Positions 53,401 through 60,663 are shown, counted from the stretch's first letter. The stretch: 64,000 nucleotides of DNA from Phycisphaerales bacterium (GCA_030602885.1 JAUVYV010000002.1:62001-126000); one strand, 5' to 3'. The notes: generated by a model not told the origin, from the letters alone. Program-made: numbers and translations.

Positions 53401-53939
53401 GGTTCGGGGCAAATCTGGCTGAGGGTGACCTTGACGACGGCCGGCAGTGGGAGGAAAGACTGGTCGAGGTGGGCAGGGAGTTTTTGCGCGAGGAGCTGAG
53501 TGACCTTGAGCGGTATGTGCTCCTGCAGGTGTACGACAGTGCGTGGAAAGACCATCTTTATTTGATGGACCATTTGAAGAGCAGTATCCATCTTCGCGGC
53601 TGGGCGGAGAAGGACCCGAAGACCGAGTACAAGCGCGAAGGGTACCGGATGTTCAACGAGATGCTGGCCAACATCGAGCAGCACGTGACGGACATCATCT
53701 TCAAGGTTCATTTGGAGGCGGGAGCGCAGAGGCGAAGTGTATGGCGGGTGAGTCAGACGGCGCACGATGAGGTGGGTCAGTTTGCGATGGCCGAGCGCCA
53801 GCGGGCGGCGGCACAGGCGCCGCAGGGAGAGGTAAAGGTCAAGCAAATCAAACTCGAAGGCCCCAAGGTTGGCCGAAACGACCCATGCCCGTGCGGCAGC
53901 GGGAAAAAATACAAGAAGTGCTGCGGGAAGAACTCATAG
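50451..53939 (+). CDS. secA: Protein translocase ATPase SecA, enlarged form
   Basis: Motor of Sec protein export. 1162 residues from ATG 50451 (PLDRINKILLKIFGSRNE), against about 900 in Escherichia coli. Walker A MATGEGKTLVATLAAYL, Walker B IIDEVDSILVDEARTPLI, TGTAATESEEF, NMAGRGTDIKLGEGV and the C-terminal zinc/SecB-binding CPCGSGKKYKKCC are all intact. Two additions explain the size: a 60-residue charged coiled coil after the DEAD region (about 259-326), and a multiplied helical wing region with five units whose landmark Trp residues are 735, 798, 856, 923 and 980, before the scaffold resumes at YVLLQVYDSAWKDHLYLMDH. The gene is intact, with no frameshift. Confidence 0.95.
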   Translation: MPLDRINKILLKIFGSRNERLVKAYMVVAQQAGEFEEQVQQLSDEQLKAKTVEFRETLGRGADAEDILPEAFAVVREVARRKVDMRHFDVQLVGGNVLYEGRIAEMATGEGKTLVATLAAYLVHLTGRRVHIVTVNDYLAKRDAQWMGPVYEALGLNVGAIQADMDTAGEERRSAYQCDITYGTNNEFGFDYLRDNMKVSLEQMVQGELEYAIIDEVDSILVDEARTPLIISGPAFDDVSRYRSADQVARKLISLQGGYDRIKRQIDSAEKTLANAQGELAEAKRARDSARAEKAQKVIEKTQAEFASAQARLEEATQYYEVEPDRKSAHLTHEGVGAAQEAAGVGSFFTGSNMEWPHLLEQSLRAYAVYEKEKDYVVMDNKVIIVDEFTGRLMHGRQWSDGLHQAVEAKEGVTIKEESQTLATITLQNFFKLYEQIAGMTGTAATESEEFMNIYKLEVVVIPTNEPCIREDRDDIIYKTMHEKFDAIAEEINETSAAGKPVLVGTVSVEKNEALSAALAKRFALEHEVLNAKHHEREATIIAKAGQQHAGRDGKMRGNITIATNMAGRGTDIKLGEGVAEIGGLHVLGTERHEARRIDNQLRGRCGRQGDAGSSQFFLSFDDDLMKFWAGEKVLKFLTLVGWEEGMAIHHPRISKGIAKAQKKVEERNFEIRKSLLEYDEVMDYQRKIFYSRRRKILGGKGLKAIIEEMIEGAIAANCDTILKEDYPARCIAEWAVSDFGVELRASDIAGIKVDEIEQLIKEQAKDAAANNITLSLGEYLEDYEDPSSWDTAGLCKWAMSAFSVSLSPSKLKGQESEQIEEQLIAAAAEQIDKKDCSALVEFLKPNFAAGRFAEWARAKFDIRLDVNELMGTKAEQIREVLKERTAEKYKRREIEYPVEFAMSIVYGPGGTNVYGFEALASWANKKYNAELSVERIQQLNPRALHKQLLELSEAYNDGRLREEINSRVAELDRVGALEWANERFGANLAEGDLDDGRQWEERLVEVGREFLREELSDLERYVLLQVYDSAWKDHLYLMDHLKSSIHLRGWAEKDPKTEYKREGYRMFNEMLANIEQHVTDIIFKVHLEAGAQRRSVWRVSQTAHDEVGQFAMAERQRAAAQAPQGEVKVKQIKLEGPKVGRNDPCPCGSGKKYKKCCGKNS

Positions 53940-53979
53940 GAAAGAGGATAATCGGCTGGTGCGGTGGTTTTTTGGGCAT

Positions 53980-54035
53980 TAGCGAGGCGCAAAAAAAAGA
54001 AAACATCGAGTAACGCCTCGCTACCCGATGTTTTC
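53980..54035 (-). terminator. Terminator for the leftward RNR operon, with an overlapping competing stem
   Basis: Read on the minus strand, GAAAACATCG (54035-54026) pairs with CGATGTTTTC (54008-53999) and is followed by eight T residues, a good intrinsic terminator 200 bp after nrdJ. A second perfect 10-bp stem, TAGCGAGGCG (53980-53989) with CGCCTCGCTA (54014-54023), interleaves with the first, so the two cannot form together except as a pseudoknot. It lies 40 bp after secA and may also act on that transcript. Confidence 0.6.
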
Positions 54036-54236
54036 CGGAGGGGAGAAAAACTTTGCTCTACGTTATTATTAGCACTTTATCGGCGAAGAAGTGTTTATCA
54101 CTTTAGCCTAAATACCCCATTCTACATCGTCCTATAAAATCATACGCCAGTGGGCTGAAAATGTTCATCTTAAACGACCCTGACGAGTCGACAGCATGAA
54201 CGGGCTGAAAATGCGGTAAAGCGCGGGGGTGAATCG

Positions 54237-56093
54237 CTAACAGAGCGTCATCGGCTCGTTGGGTCGGCTGTGTCGGCGATAGATTGTAATTCCTTTGCAG
54301 CCAAGGCGATATGCGAGGCGATAGGCCTTGTCGATGCCGGTGGTTTTTGCTTTTGCGGGAAAGTTTATTGTCTTGCTGACGGCGGCGTCGCAGTGCTGCT
54401 GGAAGGCGGCCTGCATCTTGATGTGCCATTCGGGGCTGACGTCATAAGCGCATTTGAAAATCTTTCGAATGCGAGCGGGGATTTCGGTCATTGTCTGAAT
54501 GCTGCCCGTTTTGAGAATCTGCTGGGCGAGCTGGTCGGAGTAGAAGCCGCCCTGCTCGGCCACTTGTTTGAAGATGGGGTCTATCTGAAGCATTTTCCTG
54601 CCGGAGAGGACCTGGCGCAGAAAGACGAGTGAGTAGAGGGGCTCGATTCCGGCCGAGCAGTCGGCGATTATGCTGATGGTGCCCGTGGGGGCGATGCAGG
54701 TGAGGTAGGCGTTTCGCAGCTTGAGGCTCTTTTCGGTTCTCCAGGTGCTGTCGGTCCAGTTTGGGAAGGGGCCTCGCTCATTTGCGAGGGCGGCGCTGGC
54801 GTCGCGAGCTTTTTTGTTTATGAATTCGATAAGGCGGGATGCGAAATCGACGGCCTGCTGCGAGTCGTAAGCTATGCCGAGCAGGAAGAGGGCGTCGGCA
54901 AAACCCATGACGCCGAGGCCGATCTTTCGGTTGGCCTGGGTGAGTCGGGTGGTATCGGAGACGGGGTAATTGCAGGCATCGACGATGTTGTCGAGGAATC
55001 GGACGGCGAGTTTGACAGTTTCCGCCAGGGCGGGCCAGTCGATTTCAGGCTTTGGCGAGTCAGAGGTGACGAATTTGGCGAGATTGACGCTGCCGAGCGT
55101 GCAGGCCTCGTAGGGCAGGAGCGGCTGTTCGCCGCAGGGGTTGGTGGCTTCTATTTTGCCGAGCGAGGGTGTGGGATTGTCGCGGTTTATCGCATCGATG
55201 AAGGCCAGGCCGGGGTCGCCGGTCTTGTGGGCGCAACTGACAATCAGTTGCCACAGGTCGGCAACGGTATAGAACCGGCCGGTTGTCTCCGGTGTGGGGA
55301 CATTGTCATCGGGTAACTTATGTAAATCGTTTATCGTGTAAGTTTCGACGTCGAGGCCTTTGGGCAGCAGATAGCGCCGGCCTGTGCGGGGGTTCGTCAC
55401 GACGTGTAAGCTGTCGGGGGCATCTTCGAGCGTCTCCATCCATTTGTCGGTGATTTTGACGGATATGTTGAAGTTGGTAAAGGCCTTGAGGTCCTGTTTG
55501 GCGTGGAGGAATTTGAGGATATCGGGGTGGGTGACACTCATCATTCCCATATTGGCGCCCCGACGGAAGGCGCCCTGCTGGATTGCGTCGGTGGTTTCGG
55601 AAAATACCCGCCAGAAGGAGATGGGCCCTGAGGTGGTGCCGCCCGAGGATGCGACGCGGTCGCCGGTGGGGCGGAGCCGGTCGAGAGAAAAACCGGTGCC
55701 GCCGCCTGCCTTTTGAATCAGGGCGGTCTGCTTGATGGTCTCGAATATGCCTTCGATGCTGTCTTCGATGGGAAGTACAAAGCAGGCGCTGAGCATACCG
55801 GATGGCCTGCCTGCGTTCATAAGCGTCGGTGAGTTAGGCAGGAACTTGAGCGAGGCCATAAGCTCGTAATATTTCTTGTGCCAGTCTTTAATATCGTATT
55901 CGTTGGCGCCGTATTTTGATTCGACGGAGGCGACGAGCGAGGCGACTCTGCTGAACAGTTGGGCGGGCGTTTCGATGCACCGGCCGTGTTCGTTTTTTAT
56001 CAGATACCGCTCCTGAAGAACTGTCAGGGAGTTCTCACTGAGAATCGGCTCATCGCCGGGGACAGGCGGGTTATCGTATTTCGTATTTCGCAT
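54237..56093 (-). CDS. nrdJ: Adenosylcobalamin-dependent (class II) ribonucleotide reductase
   Basis: Makes deoxyribonucleotides without oxygen, using B12. 618 residues. NSPTLMNAGRPSGMLSACFV holds the first redox cysteine, GGGTGFSLDRLRPTGD and NPCGEQPLLPYEACTLGSVN carry the active-site Asn-x-Cys-x-Glu, and TGTISIIADCSAGIEP with GCKGITIYRRHS closes the barrel. The C-terminus is short (PNEPMTLC): the cysteine-rich zinc tail found in many NrdJ proteins is missing, with only a single terminal Cys. No ATP-cone domain is visible at the N-terminus. No cobalamin riboswitch is recognised upstream. Confidence 0.94.
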   Translation of the reverse strand: MRNTKYDNPPVPGDEPILSENSLTVLQERYLIKNEHGRCIETPAQLFSRVASLVASVESKYGANEYDIKDWHKKYYELMASLKFLPNSPTLMNAGRPSGMLSACFVLPIEDSIEGIFETIKQTALIQKAGGGTGFSLDRLRPTGDRVASSGGTTSGPISFWRVFSETTDAIQQGAFRRGANMGMMSVTHPDILKFLHAKQDLKAFTNFNISVKITDKWMETLEDAPDSLHVVTNPRTGRRYLLPKGLDVETYTINDLHKLPDDNVPTPETTGRFYTVADLWQLIVSCAHKTGDPGLAFIDAINRDNPTPSLGKIEATNPCGEQPLLPYEACTLGSVNLAKFVTSDSPKPEIDWPALAETVKLAVRFLDNIVDACNYPVSDTTRLTQANRKIGLGVMGFADALFLLGIAYDSQQAVDFASRLIEFINKKARDASAALANERGPFPNWTDSTWRTEKSLKLRNAYLTCIAPTGTISIIADCSAGIEPLYSLVFLRQVLSGRKMLQIDPIFKQVAEQGGFYSDQLAQQILKTGSIQTMTEIPARIRKIFKCAYDVSPEWHIKMQAAFQQHCDAAVSKTINFPAKAKTTGIDKAYRLAYRLGCKGITIYRRHSRPNEPMTLC

Positions 56094-56114
56094 TTTGTAT
56101 TTCGCTATCCGTCT

Positions 56115-56315
56115 TTAGTGTTTCTTTAGCCATTTGAATCTAAAGACATCGCGGATACGTTCGGTAAAGCGGACACCCATGCGCTGAGTGCTGGTTTTGA
56201 ATTCCATTCGGTCGATATCTTTTACAGATGGCTTCGGCCTTTGTTTGGCGAAGACCGAAAGCACGGCGGCTGCAATGGACGATACCAACGCATTGAATCT
56301 GGTATGAGCAGGCAT
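56115..56315 (-). CDS. Small basic protein of unknown function
   Basis: 66 residues. An N-terminal hydrophobic stretch (NALVSSIAAAVLSVFA) is followed by a strongly basic C-terminus (RMGVRFTERIRDVFRFKWLKKH), suggesting membrane attachment. It lies nine bases after the gene at 56325 and 21 bases before nrdJ, all on one strand, so it may be part of the RNR transcript. No family is recognised. Confidence 0.5.
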   Translation of the reverse strand: MPAHTRFNALVSSIAAAVLSVFAKQRPKPSVKDIDRMEFKTSTQRMGVRFTERIRDVFRFKWLKKH

Positions 56316-56324
56316 AACGGTCGA

Positions 56325-56906
56325 TTACCTTTGCACGGCCAATTTTGTGGCGGCGAGCAGCTCGGCGCCGGTTCGGCTTTCGATTTCTCCCTGGGCGAAC
56401 AACTGGTGCCTCTCGATGATTTCGGGCCTTGCGTCGTAGTATCCGGTGACCGATACGGCGCCGCCTTCTGCAGGGCCTTGTGTTTTGTAGTCTGCGTTGA
56501 TTAGCCAGGCGCTCATTTCGTCGTCGTACTCAGCAGGGTATATGACCGCCGTTACGAACTTGTCGTCGGAGTATTTTGCGAGGTGGACCTTGGCCCGGCA
56601 GGGGACGCTTGTCTCGACGGCCAATTTGACGAGCCGTTTGTAATCGTCGCGGGCGGTTTCGAGGTTGCTCGAGTAGAAGAACAGGCCTGCTTCGAGCTGG
56701 AAGGTTTTGGGCCGGACGCCTTTAAGCTCCATTCGACCATCCGGATAGGCATTGTGAATCTTGTAGGCCTTGCAGTGGCTGTATTTTTCACTTTCGAGCA
56801 GCTCGGCTATCTCTTGCGCGGTGAAGCCCACTCCTGCGTGGTCGCCGAAGTCGAAGACGTACAGGCCGACGTATTTATCCGGTTTTTGAAGTTTCGGCAG
56901 TTTCAT
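56325..56906 (-). CDS. Conserved-looking protein of unknown function upstream of nrdJ
   Basis: 193 residues, soluble, no signal. Mixed alpha/beta pattern (KYVGLYVFDFGDHAGVGFTA at the start; LEAGLFFYSSNLETARDDYK in the middle). Composition and start (ATG 56906) look like a real gene. It heads a compact leftward cluster with the 66-residue protein and nrdJ. No domain can be named. Confidence 0.65.
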   Translation of the reverse strand: MKLPKLQKPDKYVGLYVFDFGDHAGVGFTAQEIAELLESEKYSHCKAYKIHNAYPDGRMELKGVRPKTFQLEAGLFFYSSNLETARDDYKRLVKLAVETSVPCRAKVHLAKYSDDKFVTAVIYPAEYDDEMSAWLINADYKTQGPAEGGAVSVTGYYDARPEIIERHQLFAQGEIESRTGAELLAATKLAVQR

Positions 56907-57018
56907 ACAGCTACATTCTAAACGCGAATTACACGAATTGCACGAAATTTTTGGCCCTTGACGGAACGGCGAATCTACTTTAGATTCTGAGCAACAGTGT
57001 TTTATCCAGGAGATTGCT

Positions 57019-57318
57019 ATGACTAACGGAGCGTATGTGGGGGGAGCAGCGGGCGGGGTGGCGGCAGCGGCGGTGATTGCGCAGGCGATAAAGGCATCGG
57101 GTGCGATAGTGCGGGTCGAGCCACACGATTTCGAGGAGATTTTGCGAAGGTCTGAGCGGCCTTTGGTGGTGAGTGCTCAGGGTGGATTCATTTCCAAGAA
57201 TTATCAATACCTGACCGGATACAAGGGATTGGCTTTTTATACAAAAAGCCCAACCGAACTGATGCTCCCCGGCTCAGCAGAGGTAATTGCTGCCGGGAAG
57301 ATATGGATTCCGGGATAG
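57019..57318 (+). CDS. Small glycine/alanine-rich protein of unknown function
   Basis: 99 residues. An N-terminal Gly/Ala-rich hydrophobic segment (GGAAGGVAAAAVIAQAIKAS) may be a membrane helix. The remainder forms a compact domain (VRVEPHDFEEILRRSERPLV, YQYLTGYKGLAFYTKS). Ribosome site CCAGGAGATTGCT is strong. It is followed 43 bp later by a small lipoprotein gene. Function unknown. Confidence 0.68.
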   Translation: MTNGAYVGGAAGGVAAAAVIAQAIKASGAIVRVEPHDFEEILRRSERPLVVSAQGGFISKNYQYLTGYKGLAFYTKSPTELMLPGSAEVIAAGKIWIPG

Positions 57319-57361
57319 AGTGACGGGCAAGAGAAAAACAATATTTTGTTCGGGAGGCAGT

Positions 57362-57727
57362 ATGAGAGCCGGATTTTTACTTGTCAGTGCGTTACTGTTT
57401 TTCGCGGGTTGCGAATCAGGCGATGGGACCTCCAGCCGAGCTGCACAGGGGTCGCGCATGAAGGAGCTGCTGGATAGCGGTGTCAGATTTGAAGGAGGCA
57501 ACGGCAACTCTATCAATCAAGCCGTGATAATCAAGGCGCCCAACGAGCTCACCGGCGTTCGCGCGGAATATGAATGGATAAGGGAACATTATCCCGGCTG
57601 GGAATTAACGCAACAGGAAGTAATTTCGATTCAGGGCATAACCTACGACATGATGGCCTTTAGAACGCCCGGTGGAATAGACAGGACATTATACTTTGAC
57701 ATCACAGACTTCTTCGGCAAGCAGTAG
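57362..57727 (+). CDS. Small lipoprotein of unknown function
   Basis: 121 residues from ATG 57362, chosen for CGGGAGGCAGT just upstream and the lipoprotein signal that starts there (AGFLLVSALLFFAGC; lipobox FAGC). The mature part has a YEWIREHYPGWELTQQ segment followed by beta-strand-like sequence. No family. The gene ends eight bases before an element end of the AGAGCCTATCCT type. Confidence 0.68.
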   Translation: MRAGFLLVSALLFFAGCESGDGTSSRAAQGSRMKELLDSGVRFEGGNGNSINQAVIIKAPNELTGVRAEYEWIREHYPGWELTQQEVISIQGITYDMMAFRTPGGIDRTLYFDITDFFGKQ

Positions 57728-57735
57728 AGCAGGAT

Positions 57736-57765
57736 TAAGAGCCTATCCTAATAATCGGCTCTAAG
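57736..57765. repeat. Solo end of the AGAGCCTATCCT element
   Basis: TAAGAGCCTATCCTAATAAT followed by CGGCTCTAAG matches the inverted ends of the element at 2967-3149. No opposite end is seen within the next few hundred bases, so this is either a truncated copy or a solo end. Confidence 0.6.
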
Positions 57766-57820
57766 TGGGTGCAGCAAGTTTTCGGTGCGGCTGTTCGTAG
57801 TTCAAGTCGTCTTGAGCGTA

Positions 57821-57909
57821 GCGAATTTACGTTTTCCGACCTGGAGGGTCATACCTGATTTGGGGGTGATTTGGACGTTGGGGTCAGTGATTTTAGCACC
57901 GTCGATGGG
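57821..57909 (-). pseudogene. Duplicated 3' end of tyrS
   Basis: These 89 bases match 58521-58609, the end of tyrS, at 85 of 89 positions, with an offset of exactly 700. On the minus strand the fragment still reads IDGAKITDPNVQITPKSGMT and LQVGKRKFA, i.e. the S4 RNA-binding tail of TyrRS, then leaves the frame. It ends where unrelated sequence begins on both sides. Confidence 0.85.
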
Positions 57910-58042
57910 CTATGAATATTATGCTTGCGGCCTTTTTTGTTGGTATCTCAAGCCGACTTTGATAGAATTAACGATGCAGCGGCATTAAGGGCTGCTAAGA
58001 GTTCATAAATCAGCAGTCAATCGGTGACGAAAGGAAGAAAAA

Positions 58043-58252
58043 ATGAAAAAGTTTTTTACCCTCGAATACTGGGAAGATGATAACTGGTTTGTCGGAAAAT
58101 TAAAGGAAATCCCGGGGGTTTTCAGCCAGGGCAAAACCATAGAAGAGCTGAAGGAAAATATAATTGATGCATATCGTATGATGCTTGCCGAATCCGGTGC
58201 CGAAGCCGAGCGTGCCGATGTCAAGCACCTGGAGCTGGGAGTTGAAATGTGA
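58043..58252 (+). CDS. hicB: HicB-type antitoxin
   Basis: 69 residues of the partial RNase-H-like HicB fold (FTLEYWEDDNWFVGKLKEIP, GVFSQGKTIEELKENIIDAY). No C-terminal DNA-binding domain is present, so autoregulation may need another factor. Ribosome site GAAAGGAAGAA. The order antitoxin-toxin is the reverse of the classical hicAB. It overlaps hicA by four bases. Confidence 0.9.
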   Translation: MKKFFTLEYWEDDNWFVGKLKEIPGVFSQGKTIEELKENIIDAYRMMLAESGAEAERADVKHLELGVEM

Positions 58253-58425
58253 AACGAAAGGCCCTGATAAAAGACCTTGTTAAGGGCGGTTGCTATTTGA
58301 AAAGACACGGCAGCAGGCATGATATCTATACAAATCCGAGGAACGGCAGGCAGGCTCCTATTCCAAGACATCCCGAAATAAAGGACTCACTGGTTCGACT
58401 GATTAAGAAGCAGCTCGGGATATGA
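58249..58425 (+). CDS. hicA: HicA-type mRNA interferase toxin
   Basis: 58 residues starting at GTG 58249 inside the end of hicB (GTGA overlap). The dsRBD-like HicA pattern is clear: ALIKDLVKGGCYLKRHGSRH (catalytic His in GSRHDIY), then RQAPIPRHPEIKDSLVRLIK. HicA cleaves mRNA and tmRNA. The toxin is complete and seems functional. Confidence 0.88.
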   Translation: MKRKALIKDLVKGGCYLKRHGSRHDIYTNPRNGRQAPIPRHPEIKDSLVRLIKKQLGI

Positions 58426-58498
58426 TCGGCAGCATCGATCCGGCACGGGGTGGAGTGCACCGAGTCATAACGTATGTGACTAACATATAAAGCGCAGA

Positions 58499-59710
58499 TC
58501 AGTTGCTAAGCTTTATTTTTGCGAATTTACGTTTTCCGACCTGGAGGGTCATACCTGATTTGGGGGTGATTTGGACGTTGGGGTCGGTGATTTTTTTACC
58601 GTCGATGGCGACGGCGGACTGGGCGCACATGCGCTTTGCCTCGCCGCCTGTCGAGACGAGCTTGCAGGCAAGAAGAAGCTGCTTCACCGATAGGGGCTCT
58701 GCGGGAAGCTCAAACTCAGGTATGTCGTCGGGTAGCTGTTTTTGAGCGAAGACCTGGTCAAAGTGAGCGGCGGCGGCATCTGCTGCTCTCTCGTCATAGA
58801 ACTGCGCGACGATAGTCTTTCCCAAAAGAACCTTTGCCTCTTTGGGGTGGGTTTTGCTCGCATCTGTCAGCTCTGCGATTCTTTCGGCAGGCAGGTCGGT
58901 TAGCAGTGTGAAGTAATTTTCCATCATCTCATCGGAGATGCTCATCACCTTTCCGAACATATCGTTTGGCTCGTCGGTGACGCCGATATAGTTGCCCTTT
59001 GACTTGCTCATTTTTTCGGTGCCGTCGAGTCCGACGAGGATTGGCATAGTGATGACGATTTGCTGGGGCTGGCCGTATGCCTTTTGGATGTCTCTGCCGA
59101 CGAGATTATTAAAGGTCTGGTCCGTGCCGCCTAATTCGACGTCGCTCTTTATCGCGACCGAGTCGTAGCCCTGCATGAGCGGGTAGAGAAATTCGTGGGT
59201 ATAGACGTCGATGCCTTTTTCAAGACGGAGCTTGAAGCTGTCCCTTTGTATCATCTGGGCGATGGTCTTTTTGGCGGCAAGCTGGATGACCTCCATCAGG
59301 GTCAGTTCTGCGAGCCATTCGCTGTTGTAGCAGACCTCAAGCTTTTTTGAAGAGGTATCGAGTATTTTGCCGGCCTGGGCAAAGTACGTCTCTGCGTTTT
59401 GTTTGATTTGCTCAGGCGAGAGTATTGGTCTGGTGCTGTTCTGCCCTGATGGGTCGCCGACGCGAGCGGTATAATCGCCGATGATGAGGACGGCCTTGTG
59501 GCCGAGGTCCTGGAACTGCCGCATCTTGCGAAGCACAACGGTATGACCCAGATGTATATCGGGGCTGGTAGGGTCGAGGCCAAGCTTAATGCGGAGCTGC
59601 CTTCCGACTTTTTGGGCTTCGGTGAGCTTTTCGGCCAGTTCCGCTTCGGTAAAAACCTCGACCGTGCCGCGTTTCAATATCTTGAGTTGTTCTGTGATTT
59701 TCTCTGCCAT
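58499..59710 (-). CDS. tyrS: Tyrosyl-tRNA synthetase
   Basis: Charges tRNA-Tyr. 403 residues from ATG 59710 (AEKITEQLKILKRGTVEVF); the frame is open beyond this, but that part lies antisense to nothing useful and does not look like protein. Class I motifs HLGHTVVL (HIGH-type) and KMSKSKGNYIG are intact, with GGTDQTFNNLVGRD for tRNA/tyrosine contacts and a C-terminal S4 domain (CAQSAVAIDGKKITDPN). The last 89 bases have a second copy 700 bp downstream, beyond the HicBA module. Confidence 0.96.
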   Translation of the reverse strand: MAEKITEQLKILKRGTVEVFTEAELAEKLTEAQKVGRQLRIKLGLDPTSPDIHLGHTVVLRKMRQFQDLGHKAVLIIGDYTARVGDPSGQNSTRPILSPEQIKQNAETYFAQAGKILDTSSKKLEVCYNSEWLAELTLMEVIQLAAKKTIAQMIQRDSFKLRLEKGIDVYTHEFLYPLMQGYDSVAIKSDVELGGTDQTFNNLVGRDIQKAYGQPQQIVITMPILVGLDGTEKMSKSKGNYIGVTDEPNDMFGKVMSISDEMMENYFTLLTDLPAERIAELTDASKTHPKEAKVLLGKTIVAQFYDERAADAAAAHFDQVFAQKQLPDDIPEFELPAEPLSVKQLLLACKLVSTGGEAKRMCAQSAVAIDGKKITDPNVQITPKSGMTLQVGKRKFAKIKLSN

Positions 59711-59798
59711 GGTATTCCTCAGAGCCAAAGGAGGGATTATAGGTGCTGCCAGCCGAACAGGCAAGCTCTCGCTTGAGCTGCTGCGGCAGGTGATGGCT

Positions 59799-60281
59799 TC
59801 ACTTTTTCGGGCCTTTCCTGTGAGCGCTTTTTGCAGATGCTGTGTTTTTGTGCTTGAGTCGAAGCAGGTACTTAAGGTCTTCAACGTCTTTGGCACGACC
59901 CGCGGCCTTTTTCATCTCTATCAGGTCATCCAGCGAGGCGAACCAGACGAATGTGTCACCCAGCTTGGCCTTGACCTTGCTCGCCCAGATCGCTTCGAAG
60001 GTGACCCCCCGGACGAACGGATGAATGTCGGTCTCGACCATGTACTGACGGAGCAGCACCTTCTTTTCCAGCAGGTCATCGACGCTGACATCGGTGACAT
60101 CATAGCCGAACTCGGCCAATGCGCGCTTTGTTTTCTCGGCATTGGCACGTTTCGGCTCTATGAAGATATCGATGTCGAGGGTGGCGCGGGCATAGCCGTG
60201 GACGGGAAAGGCGGTCGCCCCGATGATGACGAACCTGACCTTATGTTCTTTTAGTAACCTGAGTAGTTTTTCGACGTCCAT
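59799..60281 (-). CDS. Nucleotidyltransferase-fold protein (DUF6036/MNT-like)
   Basis: 160 residues. The fold's signature is visible: FVIIGATAFPVHGYARATLD followed by IDIFIEPKRAN (Asp-x-Asp metal pair), with a later region VKAKLGDTFVWFASLDDLIE. Such proteins occur as antitoxin-like or AbiEii-like partners. It overlaps an upstream 60-residue gene by 41 bases. The C-terminus is basic (HRKGPKK). No HEPN toxin is adjacent. Confidence 0.8.
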   Translation of the reverse strand: MDVEKLLRLLKEHKVRFVIIGATAFPVHGYARATLDIDIFIEPKRANAEKTKRALAEFGYDVTDVSVDDLLEKKVLLRQYMVETDIHPFVRGVTFEAIWASKVKAKLGDTFVWFASLDDLIEMKKAAGRAKDVEDLKYLLRLKHKNTASAKSAHRKGPKK

Positions 60282-60423
60282 TTCTCTTCAACAAAGAAGC
60301 CATCCGGCGACTTTTCTCGAACATCATCCGGAATCGCTGCTGGGTGCTCAGCGACATCAGATAGTCCAGCTCGAATCGAACCTGCTTGTTCTCGTTTGGC
60401 TCTTTGAGCTTCAGTACAGCCAT
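60241..60423 (-). CDS. Small basic partner of the nucleotidyltransferase
   Basis: 60 residues: KEPNENKQVRFELDYLMSLS then TQQRFRMMFEKSRRMASLLK and a basic end. I recall similar short proteins preceding nucleotidyltransferases of this type, but cannot confirm it here. The 41-base overlap with the next gene indicates translational coupling. It could be the toxin, or a regulatory subunit of the pair. Confidence 0.65.
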   Translation of the reverse strand: MAVLKLKEPNENKQVRFELDYLMSLSTQQRFRMMFEKSRRMASLLKRNGRRKTTQVTKRT

Positions 60424-60607
60424 ATCAACATTACACTCCCGGACAACGCAGGATATAAGGTTCAGGTACTGATGATATCATAGAGCAGCCGGGATTTCAA
60501 GAGCTGTTTTCACTCATCGGGTCTGCTTGCCCGCAACCTATGCCCGGTTTCGATTAGGATAGTCTTTGCCGGCGGATGCGTCAAACGTTCAGGTGCCGCA
60601 GGCGCAT

Positions 60608-60634
60608 AAAAAAACCGCTCTACTCCGAGCGGTT
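60608..60634 (-). terminator. Rho-independent terminator on the minus strand
   Basis: Minus strand: AACCGCTC (60634-60627), loop GGAGTA, GAGCGGTT (60620-60613), then seven T residues down to 60608. This is a textbook terminator. The only candidate it could serve is a transcript starting to the right, where the 31-residue frame lies. Confidence 0.8.
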
Positions 60635-60663
60635 GGAAAGGAACAGAAAAGGCCGAACGCTTT

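Noticed and set aside
56907-57018. Cobalamin riboswitch upstream of the class II RNR operon
   Set aside because: The gap is only 112 bp and shows no B12-box-like sequence.
59711-59896. 62-residue N-terminal extension of TyrRS
   Set aside because: The family begins near MAEKITEQL; the extension overlaps the nucleotidyltransferase gene and has no protein-like features.
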